The notes: generated by a model from the sequence alone, not told the origin. A DNA stretch of 64,000 nt from VYFG01 sp965213885 (GCA_965213885.1 OZ243919.1:1860001-1924000); one strand, 5' to 3'; positions 36,255 through 45,708 are shown, counted from the first letter of the stretch. A program made the numbers and translations.

Positions 36255-37127
36255 TCAGTGCCAGCCGGCCTCGGGTTTATCGAACCAGACATGCACCTGC
36301 CCCGTGCCTGTCGCGCTTTCATAATCACTGAACATGCGTCCTTTCGCCCTGCATTCACGCTCGCCCAGAGCGCCAATCATGATCAGGTAGTGTCCGAACA
36401 TGCCTTCCGGCTTATGCGGACGAAATGCCTCCATCTCATCAATGACGCGTGCGTGATCGCCCTGCTTCCACCAATCGAGACGCACCTCGTCCGCTGCACG
36501 GGCCTCCGGCGTGCGAATATGAATCGGGTCGGATGCTTCGTGATCGGAGATTTCGTCGAACGGCCAGAACCGATGGCTCATGCCGCCACTGGCGATGATC
36601 ACAACGCGCTGGTCCGAAGCGGCAACCGCATCGGCTATACCGCGGCCGACAGCGAGGAAATTGTGATCGCGTGCCGTCTGACACAGGCCCATGGACAGCC
36701 AAGCCTCACCGCGATTGAGATAATGCGCGGTGTTGATGGTTGGGTAGTGGACCGGTAAGCAGGGATCGTCACAGGGATAACAGCGGGTGCCCTCGAGATT
36801 GACCTTCTCCGCCAGCAGGTGGGCGAATTCCGGGTCGCCTTTCAGATTGTAGGGAACCTGCGTCATGCCGCGCGGCAGTTCCTCGGAGGTGAACTTGCCT
36901 TGCAGCCGTTCGTGTGAGGTGACGACAAATTCCCAAGTGGTAAACCAGTGTGAATCGAGGAGCAGGATCGTATCGGGTTGTAGTTCGTCAAGCACTTCTT
37001 TGCGAATGCGTTCCAGCCCGGGCACCAGGCTGATCTCCTTCCCATCGTTGAGTTCCAGTCTCAATTCACGGGGGAACATGATTGTAGGGGCGTGTGACAG
37101 GAACCCGGCTCCGACAATTTCTCCCAT
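36255..37127 (-). CDS. hpaD: 3,4-dihydroxyphenylacetate 2,3-dioxygenase-like (class III extradiol)
   Basis: A 290-residue LigB-superfamily extradiol dioxygenase. Aligned by eye to E. coli HpaD/HpcB it shares LDSHWF (metal-ligand region), LQGKFTSEELP, YNLKGDPE, IIASGGMSHRF and the C-terminal GTGQVHVWF. The enzyme cleaves homoprotocatechuate next to the ring hydroxyl with non-heme iron to give 5-carboxymethyl-2-hydroxymuconate semialdehyde. I chose ATG 37127, which has AGGTGGAA upstream; the frame to 37175 is longer but lacks a ribosome site. It heads the unit containing tctCBA and diverges from the P450 gene. Copies of a shared operator-like motif lie in between. Confidence 0.85.
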   Translation of the reverse strand: MGEIVGAGFLSHAPTIMFPRELRLELNDGKEISLVPGLERIRKEVLDELQPDTILLLDSHWFTTWEFVVTSHERLQGKFTSEELPRGMTQVPYNLKGDPEFAHLLAEKVNLEGTRCYPCDDPCLPVHYPTINTAHYLNRGEAWLSMGLCQTARDHNFLAVGRGIADAVAASDQRVVIIASGGMSHRFWPFDEISDHEASDPIHIRTPEARAADEVRLDWWKQGDHARVIDEMEAFRPHKPEGMFGHYLIMIGALGERECRAKGRMFSDYESATGTGQVHVWFDKPEAGWH

Positions 37128-37184
37128 TGCGATTCCACCTGACAATTCGCGATGACGAAAGAACGAGAATAGCATTCAGTTCTT

Positions 37185-37205
37185 TCGTTTGCAACCAAAC
37201 GATAT
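37185..37205 (+). promoter_or_regulatory. Island operator motif, copy 1 (hpaD-tctCBA)
   Basis: The sequence reads TCGTTTGCAACCAAACGAT followed by AT. TCGTT and AACGA are inverted arms separated by 8 bases. It differs at only two positions from copy 5 near the glutamine-synthetase-like gene. It lies 58 bases upstream of hpaD, a place suited to an operator. Confidence 0.6.
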
Positions 37206-37381
37206 TTTTCGAGGAGACCGGGGGAAATTTCCTTTCCGCAGGCTCTGCCAGGGACGGTTCCAGCACATCCGTGGTCACATGATCCACTGTCATCCAAACA
37301 GCGACCTCGGTGGCGCAGGAACGGCTACCGTTCTTCTGGCGGGAGAGACTTCAGTCAGCGACAGCAAAAGAGACTTGATTC

Positions 37382-37401
37382 CGTTTGGATGCTAACGATA
37401 T
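37382..37401 (-). promoter_or_regulatory. Island operator motif, copy 2 (P450 side)
   Basis: Read on the minus strand this copy is ATATCGTTAGCATCCAAACG. Nineteen consecutive bases are identical to copy 5 at 46542-46560, 9 kb away. It is 210 bases before the P450 start. Confidence 0.6.
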
Positions 37402-37610
37402 GATGCAAGATGATCAGTGCCCTGATTCGAGCCAGTTGCCAGCAGATACTCTAATGATGGCGACGATTCGAACAACCTGATTCGCATGTAATACAATCTG
37501 CCATCTTCTCTACATCCAACTAAGTTGGCTATCGAGGGGGCAAGCCGTGCAGGTCATTCGATTCAGCACCTGCGGATTCACATGCTCGGACCACCTATGG
37601 AGATGCCCGA

Positions 37611-38882
37611 ATGACCAGCTGGAATCCTTCCGACAACGGCCATGCAGTCCTTTCAGACCATGATTCATTCGTCAATGGCCCCCCTCACAATACATTCGCA
37701 CGAATGCGCCGTGAGGACCCCCTGGCCCGCTGTGACGGCGGCGAGTTCGAGGATTACTGGTCGCTAACGCGATATGAAGACATTATTGCCTACAACAGGG
37801 ATTTCAAACTGTTGAGTTCGGCGCGCGGGATTCGCCTGGAAGACCAGAGCTACGAGGAGTATCTCGCGCGGCGCACCTTCCAGGAGACAGACCCGCCCGA
37901 GCACACGCGCATGCGCATGCTTGTGGGCAAGGCTTTTTCCAGGCGGGTGATTGCCGAGTACGAGAAAACAATTCGCGATCTGTGCGACGAAATTCTGGAC
38001 CAGTCCCTGCCCCTCGGAGAATTCGATGCGGTCAAGGAGATTGCGCGACAACTGCCGATGCGCATGCTTGGGCAAATCATCGGTGTACCGGATGAAGATC
38101 TGGAATGGCTGGTGACCAAGGGAGACGAACTCATCGCCGCCACCGATCCCGAATATGCAGGCTCCCTGGCCGATCATGGCGACAGCAACAAGTACCGCCT
38201 CTTGCCATTTCGCTCTCCGGCTGGCGCCGAGCTATACGACTACGCCAAAAAGCTGATGGAAGACAAGCCTGCCCGGAACGAAATGAGCGGCGTGCTGGAC
38301 CTGATTGCCCAACCCAACGAGCAGGGCGAGGTTATCAGTGATATCGAGTTCCGCAATTTCTTCTGCCTGGTTGTAGCGGCAGGCAACGATACCACGCGCT
38401 ACACGCTGTCGGCCTCATTGCACGCATTGGCAAACAAACCGGAATTGCTGCAACAGTTACAACTGGCCGACGGTGACTTGTGGAATACCGCTACCGAGGA
38501 AATGATCCGTTGGGCTTCTCCGACGATGTACTTCCGCCGTACTGCGATGCAGGATTTCGAGCTGTATGGCAAGAAAGTACGCGAAGGCGACAAGGTTCTG
38601 TTTTGGTTTGTATCCGGAAACCGAGACGAAAAGCAATTTGAAACTCCGTTCGAGATCGATTTAACTCGCAATCCCAATCGACACATGGCGTTTGGCCAAG
38701 GCGGGCCCCATGTTTGTCTCGGAATGTGGCTGGCACGGCTCGAAGTTCGATTGCTGCTGCAGGCACTGGTAGGACGAGTGAAGTCGGTCAGGCAAGCTGG
38801 ACAGCATGAATTCTTACGTTCCAACTTTGTTGGCGGAATAAAGAGACTACCGCTTTCCGTCGAGTTGAAAGCAAGCGATTGA
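37611..38882 (+). CDS. Cytochrome P450
   Basis: A 423-residue soluble bacterial P450. The heme-thiolate motif is FGQGGPHVCLG, with Cys as the iron ligand; the I-helix reads VVAAGNDTTR, the acid/alcohol pair for oxygen activation; and EEMIRW gives the K-helix ExxR. There is no membrane anchor, so it needs a ferredoxin and reductase, neither of which is in the island. It diverges from hpaD and faces the broken IS. By context it may hydroxylate the ring or remove an O-methyl group to make the catechol, but sequence alone does not give the substrate. The motif region resembles steroid/fatty-acid P450 groups, so other roles are possible. Confidence 0.92.
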   Translation: MTSWNPSDNGHAVLSDHDSFVNGPPHNTFARMRREDPLARCDGGEFEDYWSLTRYEDIIAYNRDFKLLSSARGIRLEDQSYEEYLARRTFQETDPPEHTRMRMLVGKAFSRRVIAEYEKTIRDLCDEILDQSLPLGEFDAVKEIARQLPMRMLGQIIGVPDEDLEWLVTKGDELIAATDPEYAGSLADHGDSNKYRLLPFRSPAGAELYDYAKKLMEDKPARNEMSGVLDLIAQPNEQGEVISDIEFRNFFCLVVAAGNDTTRYTLSASLHALANKPELLQQLQLADGDLWNTATEEMIRWASPTMYFRRTAMQDFELYGKKVREGDKVLFWFVSGNRDEKQFETPFEIDLTRNPNRHMAFGQGGPHVCLGMWLARLEVRLLLQALVGRVKSVRQAGQHEFLRSNFVGGIKRLPLSVELKASD

Positions 38883-38896
38883 TATATGCATAAGTA

Positions 38897-39961
38897 ATGT
38901 CCTATTTCAGGCGTAAAGAAATGCGGACTGTGGCGGACAAAAGGCCTCAGCATGCTTCTGCGGTGTTGAAGCGCTCCGGCATGACCGCGTGCCACATCGG
39001 CGAGTTCGCCGACATCCGATTTCGCAAGATTGGCTTGGGGATTCATCTTACAGGCAGCCCCAAAGATATTCGACCGGGTTCAGCTCCGGCGCATAGGGCG
39101 GCAGGATGACCAGGCGCAGATGTGGGTGCGTCTTCAGGGAAGTCCCGCACCACCATCGCCCGGTGGGCCGCCAGCCGGTCTCAGACCACCACGAAGGGGG
39201 CAGCCAGTTGGCGGTCCAGGTGGGTGAGAATCGCCACGATGCGTCGCGAGTCGATCTTGGCATTGGGGTGCAACCGGAAGTACAACTGCACCCGGTCCCG
39301 TTCCGGCGCGACGCAATGGACCCGACCACACTCACCTTACGCCAGGAGCGGGTACGCTGATGGATGGGAGTCTGTCCGCGCAGCGCCCAGCCACGCCGGA
39401 CCAGCGGGGCCATCAGGAACGCTGTCTCGTCGATGAAAACAAGCCAGGTCTTCAGGCGCGCGGCGTTTTCTTTACCCGGTGCCAATCGGTCCGGATCCAG
39501 GTGGCGATGACTGTCTCGTCACGTTCCAGGGCACGCTGCGTGGGCTTTTTCGTGCTCCAGCCCAGGGCACGCATCAGCCGCCCGATATGATCAGGATGAT
39601 ACTGCACGCCGAACCATGCCTGGATCGCCTCGGCGATGCGTGCGCAGGTCCAAAGGTCGGTGGGAAATCCGGCAGTCATGGCGCCCTTGATCAACAGCTT
39701 CTCCAACCGGGCTTTCTCCCCATCAGTGAGCTTGGACGGTCGCCCCGGAGCCGGCCTGGCCTGCAGGGCCTGAGTCCCCTGTTGGCGACAGGCTGCACGC
39801 CAGCGGCGTACGCCACGGCGATCAGCCTTGACCATCGAGGCTACTTCATGTGGTTGGCAACCCTCGTCGAGCAGTGCCATTGCACGTTCTCGTCGACGTT
39901 GCAGGGCTTGTGGACTTCCGGAAGGTCTCATGGGGCATCTCCTGCCGGAAGAATAGGTCAT
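38897..39961 (-). mobile_element. Degenerate IS630-family insertion sequence
   Basis: The minus strand carries a broken IS630 transposase. The N-terminal part (39979-39452) has the helix-turn-helix region (ALLDEGCQPHEVASMVKADR) and ends WHRVKKTPRA; the next frame (39485-39048) has RLKTWLVFIDETAFLMAPLVRRGW and LVILPPYAPELNPVEYLWG, the DDE residues' context. Between them the frame is lost several times, and the end NLAKSDVGELADVA lies in yet another frame. Ends ATGTCCTATTTCAGGC (left) and ATGACCTATTCTTCCGGC (right, reversed) are imperfect inverted repeats. The length of about 1.07 kb fits IS630. It sits between the P450 and the GNAT gene. Confidence 0.75.
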
Positions 39962-39999
39962 TCTATATGCAGCGACCAATCATCAGACCTTCCCTGCAC

Positions 40000-40617
40000 A
40001 TGACTGATTGTATGGTCACGGCGCTGACGGAATCACACCGGAAGGACTTGTTACCGATGATCGCCCATGCGTTTGCCAATGACGATCCACTGGCTCGCTC
40101 TCAGGAAATCAAGGAGTCTGAGTTTCATAATTTCATTGACCGTCTCTATGATGATTTCGTCGCCGGCGGATTGAGCCGCGTGGCGATCGACTCCAGTTCA
40201 AAACGAATCGCCGCCGTCGTACTCGCAAAAGCGCATCAATGCGAGCCGAGTGAGGAGGGTAGTGATGCCATCGCCGCTATCATCACGGCCGCACGGGATC
40301 GTTATTTTTCCGGCCACTCTCCGGCTGCCGGTGAACTGATACATATTCACTTTGTTGCGTCCGCTGCGAATTATCGCCGTCGACGATGGGTGCTTCAGCT
40401 GATTTCAGACTGCCTTGCAGCGGCAAAGAAACAGGGATACCAAAATGCCGTCGTCGAAGCCTCTGGGAATCGCTCGAGAAACCTGTTCGAAAACCATTTC
40501 GAGTTCTGCGCAAAGGTCAATATCGACTACACGGGATTTCAATGGCAGGGTAGTTTTCCGTTCCGCTCCATCGCTGACCAGGGTGGGCTGACACTGATGA
40601 GCCGACGGCTGGATTAA
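40000..40617 (+). CDS. GNAT-family N-acetyltransferase
   Basis: A 205-residue protein with the general shape of GNAT acetyltransferases: an acetyl-CoA region of ELIHIHFVASAANYRRRRWVLQLI, then a C-terminal strand region (NYTGFQ-like IDYTGFQWQGSFPF). The start is uncertain: ATGs at 39967, 40000 and 40012 are all in frame, and the IS end lies immediately upstream, so the original N-terminus may have been altered. It could act on an aromatic amine or antibiotic; nothing seen fixes the substrate. Its promoter may have been replaced by the IS. Confidence 0.7.
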   Translation: MTDCMVTALTESHRKDLLPMIAHAFANDDPLARSQEIKESEFHNFIDRLYDDFVAGGLSRVAIDSSSKRIAAVVLAKAHQCEPSEEGSDAIAAIITAARDRYFSGHSPAAGELIHIHFVASAANYRRRRWVLQLISDCLAAAKKQGYQNAVVEASGNRSRNLFENHFEFCAKVNIDYTGFQWQGSFPFRSIADQGGLTLMSRRLD

Positions 40618-40693
40618 TCACGTTGCCCGAATATGGCGTATGCGACGTAGATTTTGTCCTACTGCAAGCATGCGGAGTTGGGTTAGAATATTT

Positions 40694-40709
40694 TCGTTAG
40701 CTTCCTAAC
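40694..40709 (+). promoter_or_regulatory. Island operator motif, copy 3 (aldehyde dehydrogenase)
   Basis: The sequence TCGTTAGCTTCCTAAC matches the other copies at most positions (TCGTTAGC and TCC kept) but the right arm is weaker. It lies 126 bases before the aldehyde dehydrogenase ATG. Confidence 0.4.
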
Positions 40710-40834
40710 TTTTAATGATAGGACACACTTCTCGACTCACCAATAGCCATAGAAAACCGGGGCAATCTGATAAAAAGCCTGACCCCATTGTGCTGGATGA
40801 CAACAGGATCACAAACCCTTCAAGAGACGAAACC

Positions 40835-42310
40835 ATGAATGCAGAAGCTCAAGACAGGCGTGTAGACATAGAAGGAATTTCGATATCCACCGATCACTTC
40901 ATCGGCGGAAAACGAGTCTCATCACCAACAACATTTGAAGTTCGTTCGCCGCTCGATTGGGACTGGAAACTCGCCGACATCGCCCGCGGTGACGCAACCA
41001 CCGCCGCAGCGGCAATCGAAGCCGCACAACAAGGATTCGACACCTGGTCGCGAATGTCACCTGCCGAGCGCGGCCAAATCATGAATAACCTGGCTGACAG
41101 TATCGAGGCCAATATTGAAAAAATCGCAATCGTTGAATGTCTCGATATGGCGATGTTGCTGGAAAGTCTGAAGATGCGCGTGATCCCGCGTTCGGCAAAG
41201 AATTTTCGCGCCTATGCAGACCTCGCCACAGAGTATCAGGAGCGCGTGTGGAATTCGAATGGCACGCACAACACCGTGATTCGAATGCCCGCAGGCCCCG
41301 CAGTTGTCATTACTCCATGGAACGCGCCGTTCATGTTGTCGACCTGGAAATGCGCGCCAGCGCTTGCCGCCGGCAATTCAGTCATCCTCAAGCCAGCCGA
41401 ATGGTCGCCGCTGTCGTTAAGCCTGCTTGCCGACTGGATCAATGATGCCGGATTTCCGCCGGGGGCATTCAATATTGTGCAGGGCATTGGCAGTGAATTG
41501 GGACCATGCCTGACCGGTGACCCGAAGGTCAAACGCATATCGTTTACCGGTTCACCGGCAACAGCGCGCCACATCGGCCACGCAGCTGCAGAAAATATCG
41601 TTCCGTTCACCGCGGAACTGGGTGGCAAGGGCGCGCTGGTGGTATTTGCCGATGCCGATATTGATGCTGCCGCACAAAAAGCTTCCAACCAGTTCCACGA
41701 CTCCGGTCAGGTTTGTCTCGCAGGCACGCGCATCCTCGTCGAGGAAGCGATTCGCGATGAATTCTTAGATAAGTTGACGATGTATACCGAGAAGCAGATA
41801 CAGGGCGATAGCCGGGACCCGGCGACTACGCTGTCTCCGGCGATACATCCGAATCATCTCAGGAATGTGGAAGCCTACGTCGATAATGCCCGTACCAGTG
41901 GCGATCAGATCCTATTTGGCGGTCAACGCTGGAAGCAAGATGGCTTGTGGTATGAGCCCACGTTAATCGAGCCGAGGTCGAACGACTCCGAAGTGGTACA
42001 AAACGAAATCTTCGGCCCGGTACTGACCTTTCAAACCTTTGCAGACGAGGCCGAGGCAGTCAACATGGCCAACTCAACAGCCTATGGCCTTTCTGGAATT
42101 GTTTATACCAGCGATGCGGCAAAAGCCGATCGTGTCGGTCGTGCAGTACGTGCCGGCACGGTGTGGGTCAATACTTTCTTGATTCGCGACCTGACCGCGC
42201 CATTCGGCGGTATCGGAATCAGCGGAATCGGCCGTGAAGGCGGCCACTATGCGCTGGAATTTCACTGCGACCTGAAAACACTGCAGATCCTCGAGGATAG
42301 CGTCCTCTAG
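40835..42310 (+). CDS. hpaE: Aldehyde dehydrogenase, probable 5-carboxymethyl-2-hydroxymuconate semialdehyde dehydrogenase
   Basis: A 491-residue NAD(P)-dependent aldehyde dehydrogenase. The catalytic Cys is in FHDSGQVCLAGTRIL and the Glu in ELGGKGALVVFADAD; the coenzyme loop FTGSPATARHIG is present. The start at 40835 has AAGAGA upstream; the longer frame to 40715 is rejected. In the homoprotocatechuate pathway HpaE oxidises the ring-cleavage semialdehyde to the dicarboxylate. With hpaD, hpaG, hpaH and hpaI in the same island this is the best role, though a PuuC-like gamma-glutamyl-aminoaldehyde dehydrogenase is an alternative because of the PuuA/PuuD-like genes downstream. Confidence 0.8.
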   Translation: MNAEAQDRRVDIEGISISTDHFIGGKRVSSPTTFEVRSPLDWDWKLADIARGDATTAAAAIEAAQQGFDTWSRMSPAERGQIMNNLADSIEANIEKIAIVECLDMAMLLESLKMRVIPRSAKNFRAYADLATEYQERVWNSNGTHNTVIRMPAGPAVVITPWNAPFMLSTWKCAPALAAGNSVILKPAEWSPLSLSLLADWINDAGFPPGAFNIVQGIGSELGPCLTGDPKVKRISFTGSPATARHIGHAAAENIVPFTAELGGKGALVVFADADIDAAAQKASNQFHDSGQVCLAGTRILVEEAIRDEFLDKLTMYTEKQIQGDSRDPATTLSPAIHPNHLRNVEAYVDNARTSGDQILFGGQRWKQDGLWYEPTLIEPRSNDSEVVQNEIFGPVLTFQTFADEAEAVNMANSTAYGLSGIVYTSDAAKADRVGRAVRAGTVWVNTFLIRDLTAPFGGIGISGIGREGGHYALEFHCDLKTLQILEDSVL

Positions 42311-42392
42311 CCAGTCTCATGGATTCCGCCTGGTGACGGGCAAATCAAAAGCCTCCCGCACACCGAGGTCGGACGGCATGATTTGGACGAGG

Positions 42393-43277
42393 CTATTTTT
42401 CGTCGAGTACGCTCTTGTAATGCGCAGCGCCCTGCCCTCCGGCAGCCCGTTTTCCGCGAAACTCCCAGTCACCGCCTTTCGCAGTCGAAATCACCTCTTC
42501 AGATTCGGTCGGTTGCGCACCGACGTCATCACGAATCGGGGACGGTCCCTGCACGATTTTATTCACCAGTTTACCGAGGCCTTCAACTTCCACCTCGACG
42601 ATATCACCGGGATAAACCGTACGACTCATCGCGGGCGTACCGGACAGCAGCAAATCTCCAGGCTCCAGAGTGATATTGCGGGCAATATCGGCAACCAGGT
42701 AGTGCATATCCCATTCCATCTCGTCAGTATTTCCATCCTGCATCACCCTTCCATTGACGATAGTTCTGATCTGCTTTCCGTGGAAATCCCAGCCGGTGAT
42801 CAGGCCCGGACCTACCGGGCATAAGGTGTCCGATCCCTTAACCCTCAACATTGAACCTGCATCCGTGTCACGGAAATCGTGCAGACCGTAATCATTGGCG
42901 ATCGCATAACCGGCGATATAGTCCCCTGCTTCGGCCTGACTGACATTCCGGCAGTGTCTTCCGATCACAATCGCGATTTCACCTTCATAGTTCAACCACT
43001 TGCAACGCTCAGGCCTGACGACATCAGTCTTGTGGCCACACAGTGCGGTCAACGGTTTTTGAAAATATGTCGGCGCATCCGGCAGCACGGTCATGAATTC
43101 CTCCACCCGACTTCTGTAATTCAGGTGGACACATATGATTTTTCTCGGTTCGGTTGGCGGCAGGTGAATGGCTTCTTCCACTGGCACCTCACGACCGTCT
43201 CTGGCAATCAGCATTTCTCCATTGAATGCAACCGTGGTTGCATAACCATCGAGTAGTATTCTTCTGATTTCGGCCAT
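42393..43277 (-). CDS. hpaG: Fumarylacetoacetate hydrolase-family decarboxylase/isomerase (HpaG-like)
   Basis: A 294-residue FAH-family protein. The metal site is in WLNYEGEIAIVIGRH (Glu pair) and GYAIANDYGLHDFRDTD; LSGTPAMSR and VYPGDIVEVEVEGLGKLVN complete the FAH fold. In E. coli, HpaG carries both the 5-oxopent-3-ene-1,2,5-tricarboxylate decarboxylase and isomerase in a fused protein; here one FAH unit is seen. No hpaF-type isomerase is in the window. It is convergent with hpaE and diverges from the MarR gene. Confidence 0.8.
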   Translation of the reverse strand: MAEIRRILLDGYATTVAFNGEMLIARDGREVPVEEAIHLPPTEPRKIICVHLNYRSRVEEFMTVLPDAPTYFQKPLTALCGHKTDVVRPERCKWLNYEGEIAIVIGRHCRNVSQAEAGDYIAGYAIANDYGLHDFRDTDAGSMLRVKGSDTLCPVGPGLITGWDFHGKQIRTIVNGRVMQDGNTDEMEWDMHYLVADIARNITLEPGDLLLSGTPAMSRTVYPGDIVEVEVEGLGKLVNKIVQGPSPIRDDVGAQPTESEEVISTAKGGDWEFRGKRAAGGQGAAHYKSVLDEK

Positions 43278-43291
43278 GGCTCAGATTTATT

Positions 43292-43306
43292 GTTTGGTTC
43301 CGAACG
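43292..43306 (-). promoter_or_regulatory. Island operator motif, copy 4 (hpaG/marR)
   Basis: On the minus strand CGTTCGGAACCAAAC matches the motif at 13 of 15 positions. It lies 15 bases before the hpaG ATG and 182 bases before the divergent marR-type gene, which would suit repression of hpaG and possible autoregulation. Confidence 0.5.
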
Positions 43307-43487
43307 TATTCATGCTATCTTATATTCATTAGCGCTTCAAGCATGAAAACAGCATACCGGTCCATCTCCGGCAGAAACCATGGACGAGATATGCGGGCAT
43401 GCGAGCCCTTGGCAAGATGCCTGGTATAAATTCGGATCTCGATGAAATAGTATTTCGTCGAGTAAATTCACGGGAAATATTGAAACC

Positions 43488-43982
43488 ATGATCAGAGACT
43501 CCACGCCTTCCCCGGCTGAAATTGACGCTAACAGTCAGTTAAAGAAAATGAATATTGATCATGAATCCATGGCCACGATGTCGAATATTTTTCGCGTCGC
43601 AACCAAGTTTCGTTCTCACGTGGAAAGAGAAGTCTTAAGCCAGCATAACCTGTCTTTTTCGACATTCACCATACTCTGGATTACCTGGATTAGGGGGCCG
43701 AAGGAGTTCAAGGAACTGGCCATGGATTGTGGTGTCAGCAAGGGGACCATGACCGGCCTGATCAAAGGACTGAATAAAATGAACCTGGTGTCGCGTGATA
43801 AACACAAAACCGATGGTCGCAGGCTAATGATCAATATTACACCGGCAGGTCGCCGACTGATCAGAAATTTATTTCCGGAAGTCAATCGACAGGAAACACT
43901 GTTCAACAAGCAGTTAAATTTGAAAGAGAAAAAGGAACTCGCAGAAATGCTGCGCATCATTCTCAACACTTCCCTTTCCTAG
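43488..43982 (+). CDS. MarR-family transcriptional regulator
   Basis: A 164-residue winged-helix regulator. The DNA-binding helices read FKELAMDCGVSKGTMTGLIKGLNKMNLVSR and the wing DKHKTDGRRLMINITPAGRRLI, the MarR signature. It sits divergently from hpaG within the catabolic island, the place of HpaR/HpcR, MarR-type repressors of homoprotocatechuate pathways that release DNA on binding the aromatic acid. The shared island motif is the natural candidate for its operator. Regulation is inferred, not shown. Confidence 0.88.
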   Translation: MIRDSTPSPAEIDANSQLKKMNIDHESMATMSNIFRVATKFRSHVEREVLSQHNLSFSTFTILWITWIRGPKEFKELAMDCGVSKGTMTGLIKGLNKMNLVSRDKHKTDGRRLMINITPAGRRLIRNLFPEVNRQETLFNKQLNLKEKKELAEMLRIILNTSLS

Positions 43983-44034
43983 CTGTACAGCAAACCCATT
44001 GAACATGATTCACCGATAGCCACCAAATATCCAA

Positions 44035-44820
44035 ATGATTGCAGCCTACCCGGTAGTCGGCATTCCCGTCGATGTCAAGCTATACGAAGACGCGCCCTAT
44101 CACACCGTCGGGGAGAAATACATCAACGCGATTGCCCACGGAGTCGAATGCTACCCGTTGATTATTCCGGCAATGAGTGATGGTCACGATCTCAAGGCCT
44201 TCGGCAGCATGTTCTCATGGGCAGATATCGTCGCTTCTCTCGACGGCATTTTTCTGCCCGGCAGCCACTCCAATATTCATCCTCGTCGCTACGGAAAATC
44301 CGAACGTCAGCCAGTATTGCCAGTCGACGAACAGCGCGACGAAATGACGCTGGATTTGATTCACGTTTGCGTTGAAAATCAGGTTCCTCTGCTTGCCGTG
44401 TGCCGTGGCTACCAGGAGCTGAATGTGGCTTTTGGAGGCAGCATTCAGGTCGAGATTCACGAAATGGGGATGTATTCCGATCACCGGGAAAATTATGAAC
44501 TTCAACGGGACCAGCAATACCAGCTCGCACATCCAGTTGAATTTACACCCGGCGGGCTGTTACACAGCATCCACGGCGATACTTTCGCGATGGTGAATTC
44601 CCTGCACGGGCAGGGAATCGATCGCCTAGGCGACGGATTGCAGGTCGAGGCTGTTGCCCCGGACGGTCTGATCGAAGCGATTCGTGTAACCGACAGTCCC
44701 GGTTTCACACTTGGCGTTCAATGGCACCCAGAGTGGCATTTCTGGGAAGACATGCTCTCGAAGGAAATTTTTCATACGTTTCGTGATGCTGTACTCACAC
44801 GATTTGAAGCACGTCAATGA
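44035..44820 (+). CDS. Class I glutamine amidotransferase-like gamma-glutamyl hydrolase (PuuD-like)
   Basis: A 261-residue peptidase C26-type protein. The nucleophile elbow PLLAVCRGYQELNVAFGG carries the catalytic Cys; the His/Glu pair is in LGVQWHPEWHFW. Together with GIFLPGSHSNIHPRRYG this matches gamma-glutamyl-gamma-aminobutyrate hydrolase PuuD and relatives such as the aniline-pathway AtdA2 partner. It removes glutamate from a gamma-glutamylated product. It follows marR by 52 bases and probably works with the glutamine-synthetase-like ligase 1.9 kb downstream. The acyl acceptor is unknown. Confidence 0.85.
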   Translation: MIAAYPVVGIPVDVKLYEDAPYHTVGEKYINAIAHGVECYPLIIPAMSDGHDLKAFGSMFSWADIVASLDGIFLPGSHSNIHPRRYGKSERQPVLPVDEQRDEMTLDLIHVCVENQVPLLAVCRGYQELNVAFGGSIQVEIHEMGMYSDHRENYELQRDQQYQLAHPVEFTPGGLLHSIHGDTFAMVNSLHGQGIDRLGDGLQVEAVAPDGLIEAIRVTDSPGFTLGVQWHPEWHFWEDMLSKEIFHTFRDAVLTRFEARQ

Positions 44821-44905
44821 ACTTTCGAACACAGCGACCCAAAGCGATTTTTCTCTACTCCCTAGCCGACTGTATTGAAACTCGGCGGCAATCACGGAGA
44901 ACCTG

Positions 44906-45706
44906 ATGCTAGATTCCGATATTAGAAATGTTGCCCGTCGTTTGCATGAGGCGGAAGCAAACGTAGAGCGCATCAAGCAGACTTCCTTGGAGTATCCCAA
45001 CATTACCATCAAGGATGCCTATGCCATCCAGAGTGAGTGGTGCAGGATCAAAATCTCCGAGGGTCAGGTAGTAAAGGGACACAAGATCGGGCTGACGTCA
45101 CGCGCGATGCAAATGCAAGCCGATATAGACGAGCCGGATTTCGGTATGCTGTTCGATCAAATGTTTTTCGACGACGGCTCCGAAATTGAAGCCAGAAAAT
45201 TTCTGACACCCATGGTAGAAGTCGAACTGGCATTTGTTCTCGGCGCCCGCCTCGAGGGCGACGCAGTTACTATTTTCGACGTAATCAATGCAACAGACTT
45301 CGTAACGCCCGCTCTCGAAATAATCGATTTTCGAAACAACGGCGTGGACCCGGGACAGCAACAGTCTCGCACAGTGATGGATACGATTGCCGACAATGCC
45401 GCCAACGCCGGAATCATACTTGGCGGCCGTGCGGTGCGGCCGATGGATCTGGATTTACGTTGGGTTTCCGCGCTGCTGTATAAAAACGGCATCATCGAGG
45501 AAAGCGGGGTCGCCGCCGGCGTGCTCAACAACCCGGCCAACGGCATCGTCTGGCTGGCCAAGAAATTAGCACCATTTTGCATCGCGCTGGAACCCGGCCA
45601 GGTGGTTCTTGCAGGCTCCTTTACGAGACCGGTGCCCGTTGCTCCCGGCGACACTATTCACGGAGATTTCTGCAATCTCGGATCAATTACCTGCAGGTTT
45701 CGCTAG
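44906..45706 (+). CDS. hpaH: 2-oxo-hept-4-ene-1,7-dioate hydratase
   Basis: A 266-residue hydratase of the HpaH/MhpD family. Compared by eye with E. coli HpaH, long blocks agree: KGHKIGLTSRAMQ, EPDFGMLFDQMFFDDGS, VEVELAFVLG, DTIADNAANAGIILGGR, DLDLRWVSALLYKNG, and GSFTRPVPVAPGDT. The acidic metal ligands in the VEVELAFV region are kept. It adds water to 2-oxohept-4-ene-1,7-dioate in homoprotocatechuate breakdown. Two bases separate its stop from the hpaI ATG, so the pair is co-translated. Confidence 0.92.
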   Translation: MLDSDIRNVARRLHEAEANVERIKQTSLEYPNITIKDAYAIQSEWCRIKISEGQVVKGHKIGLTSRAMQMQADIDEPDFGMLFDQMFFDDGSEIEARKFLTPMVEVELAFVLGARLEGDAVTIFDVINATDFVTPALEIIDFRNNGVDPGQQQSRTVMDTIADNAANAGIILGGRAVRPMDLDLRWVSALLYKNGIIEESGVAAGVLNNPANGIVWLAKKLAPFCIALEPGQVVLAGSFTRPVPVAPGDTIHGDFCNLGSITCRFR

Positions 45707-45708
45707 GC

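Larger units (their letters stand above)
37128..37610. promoter_or_regulatory. Divergent regulatory region between hpaD and the P450 gene
   Basis: No coding frame is credible here. Two inverted copies of a 19-20-base motif sit at 37185-37205 (58 bases before the hpaD start) and 37382-37401. They are described in the repeat entries below. The region must hold promoters for both directions. Confidence 0.55.
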
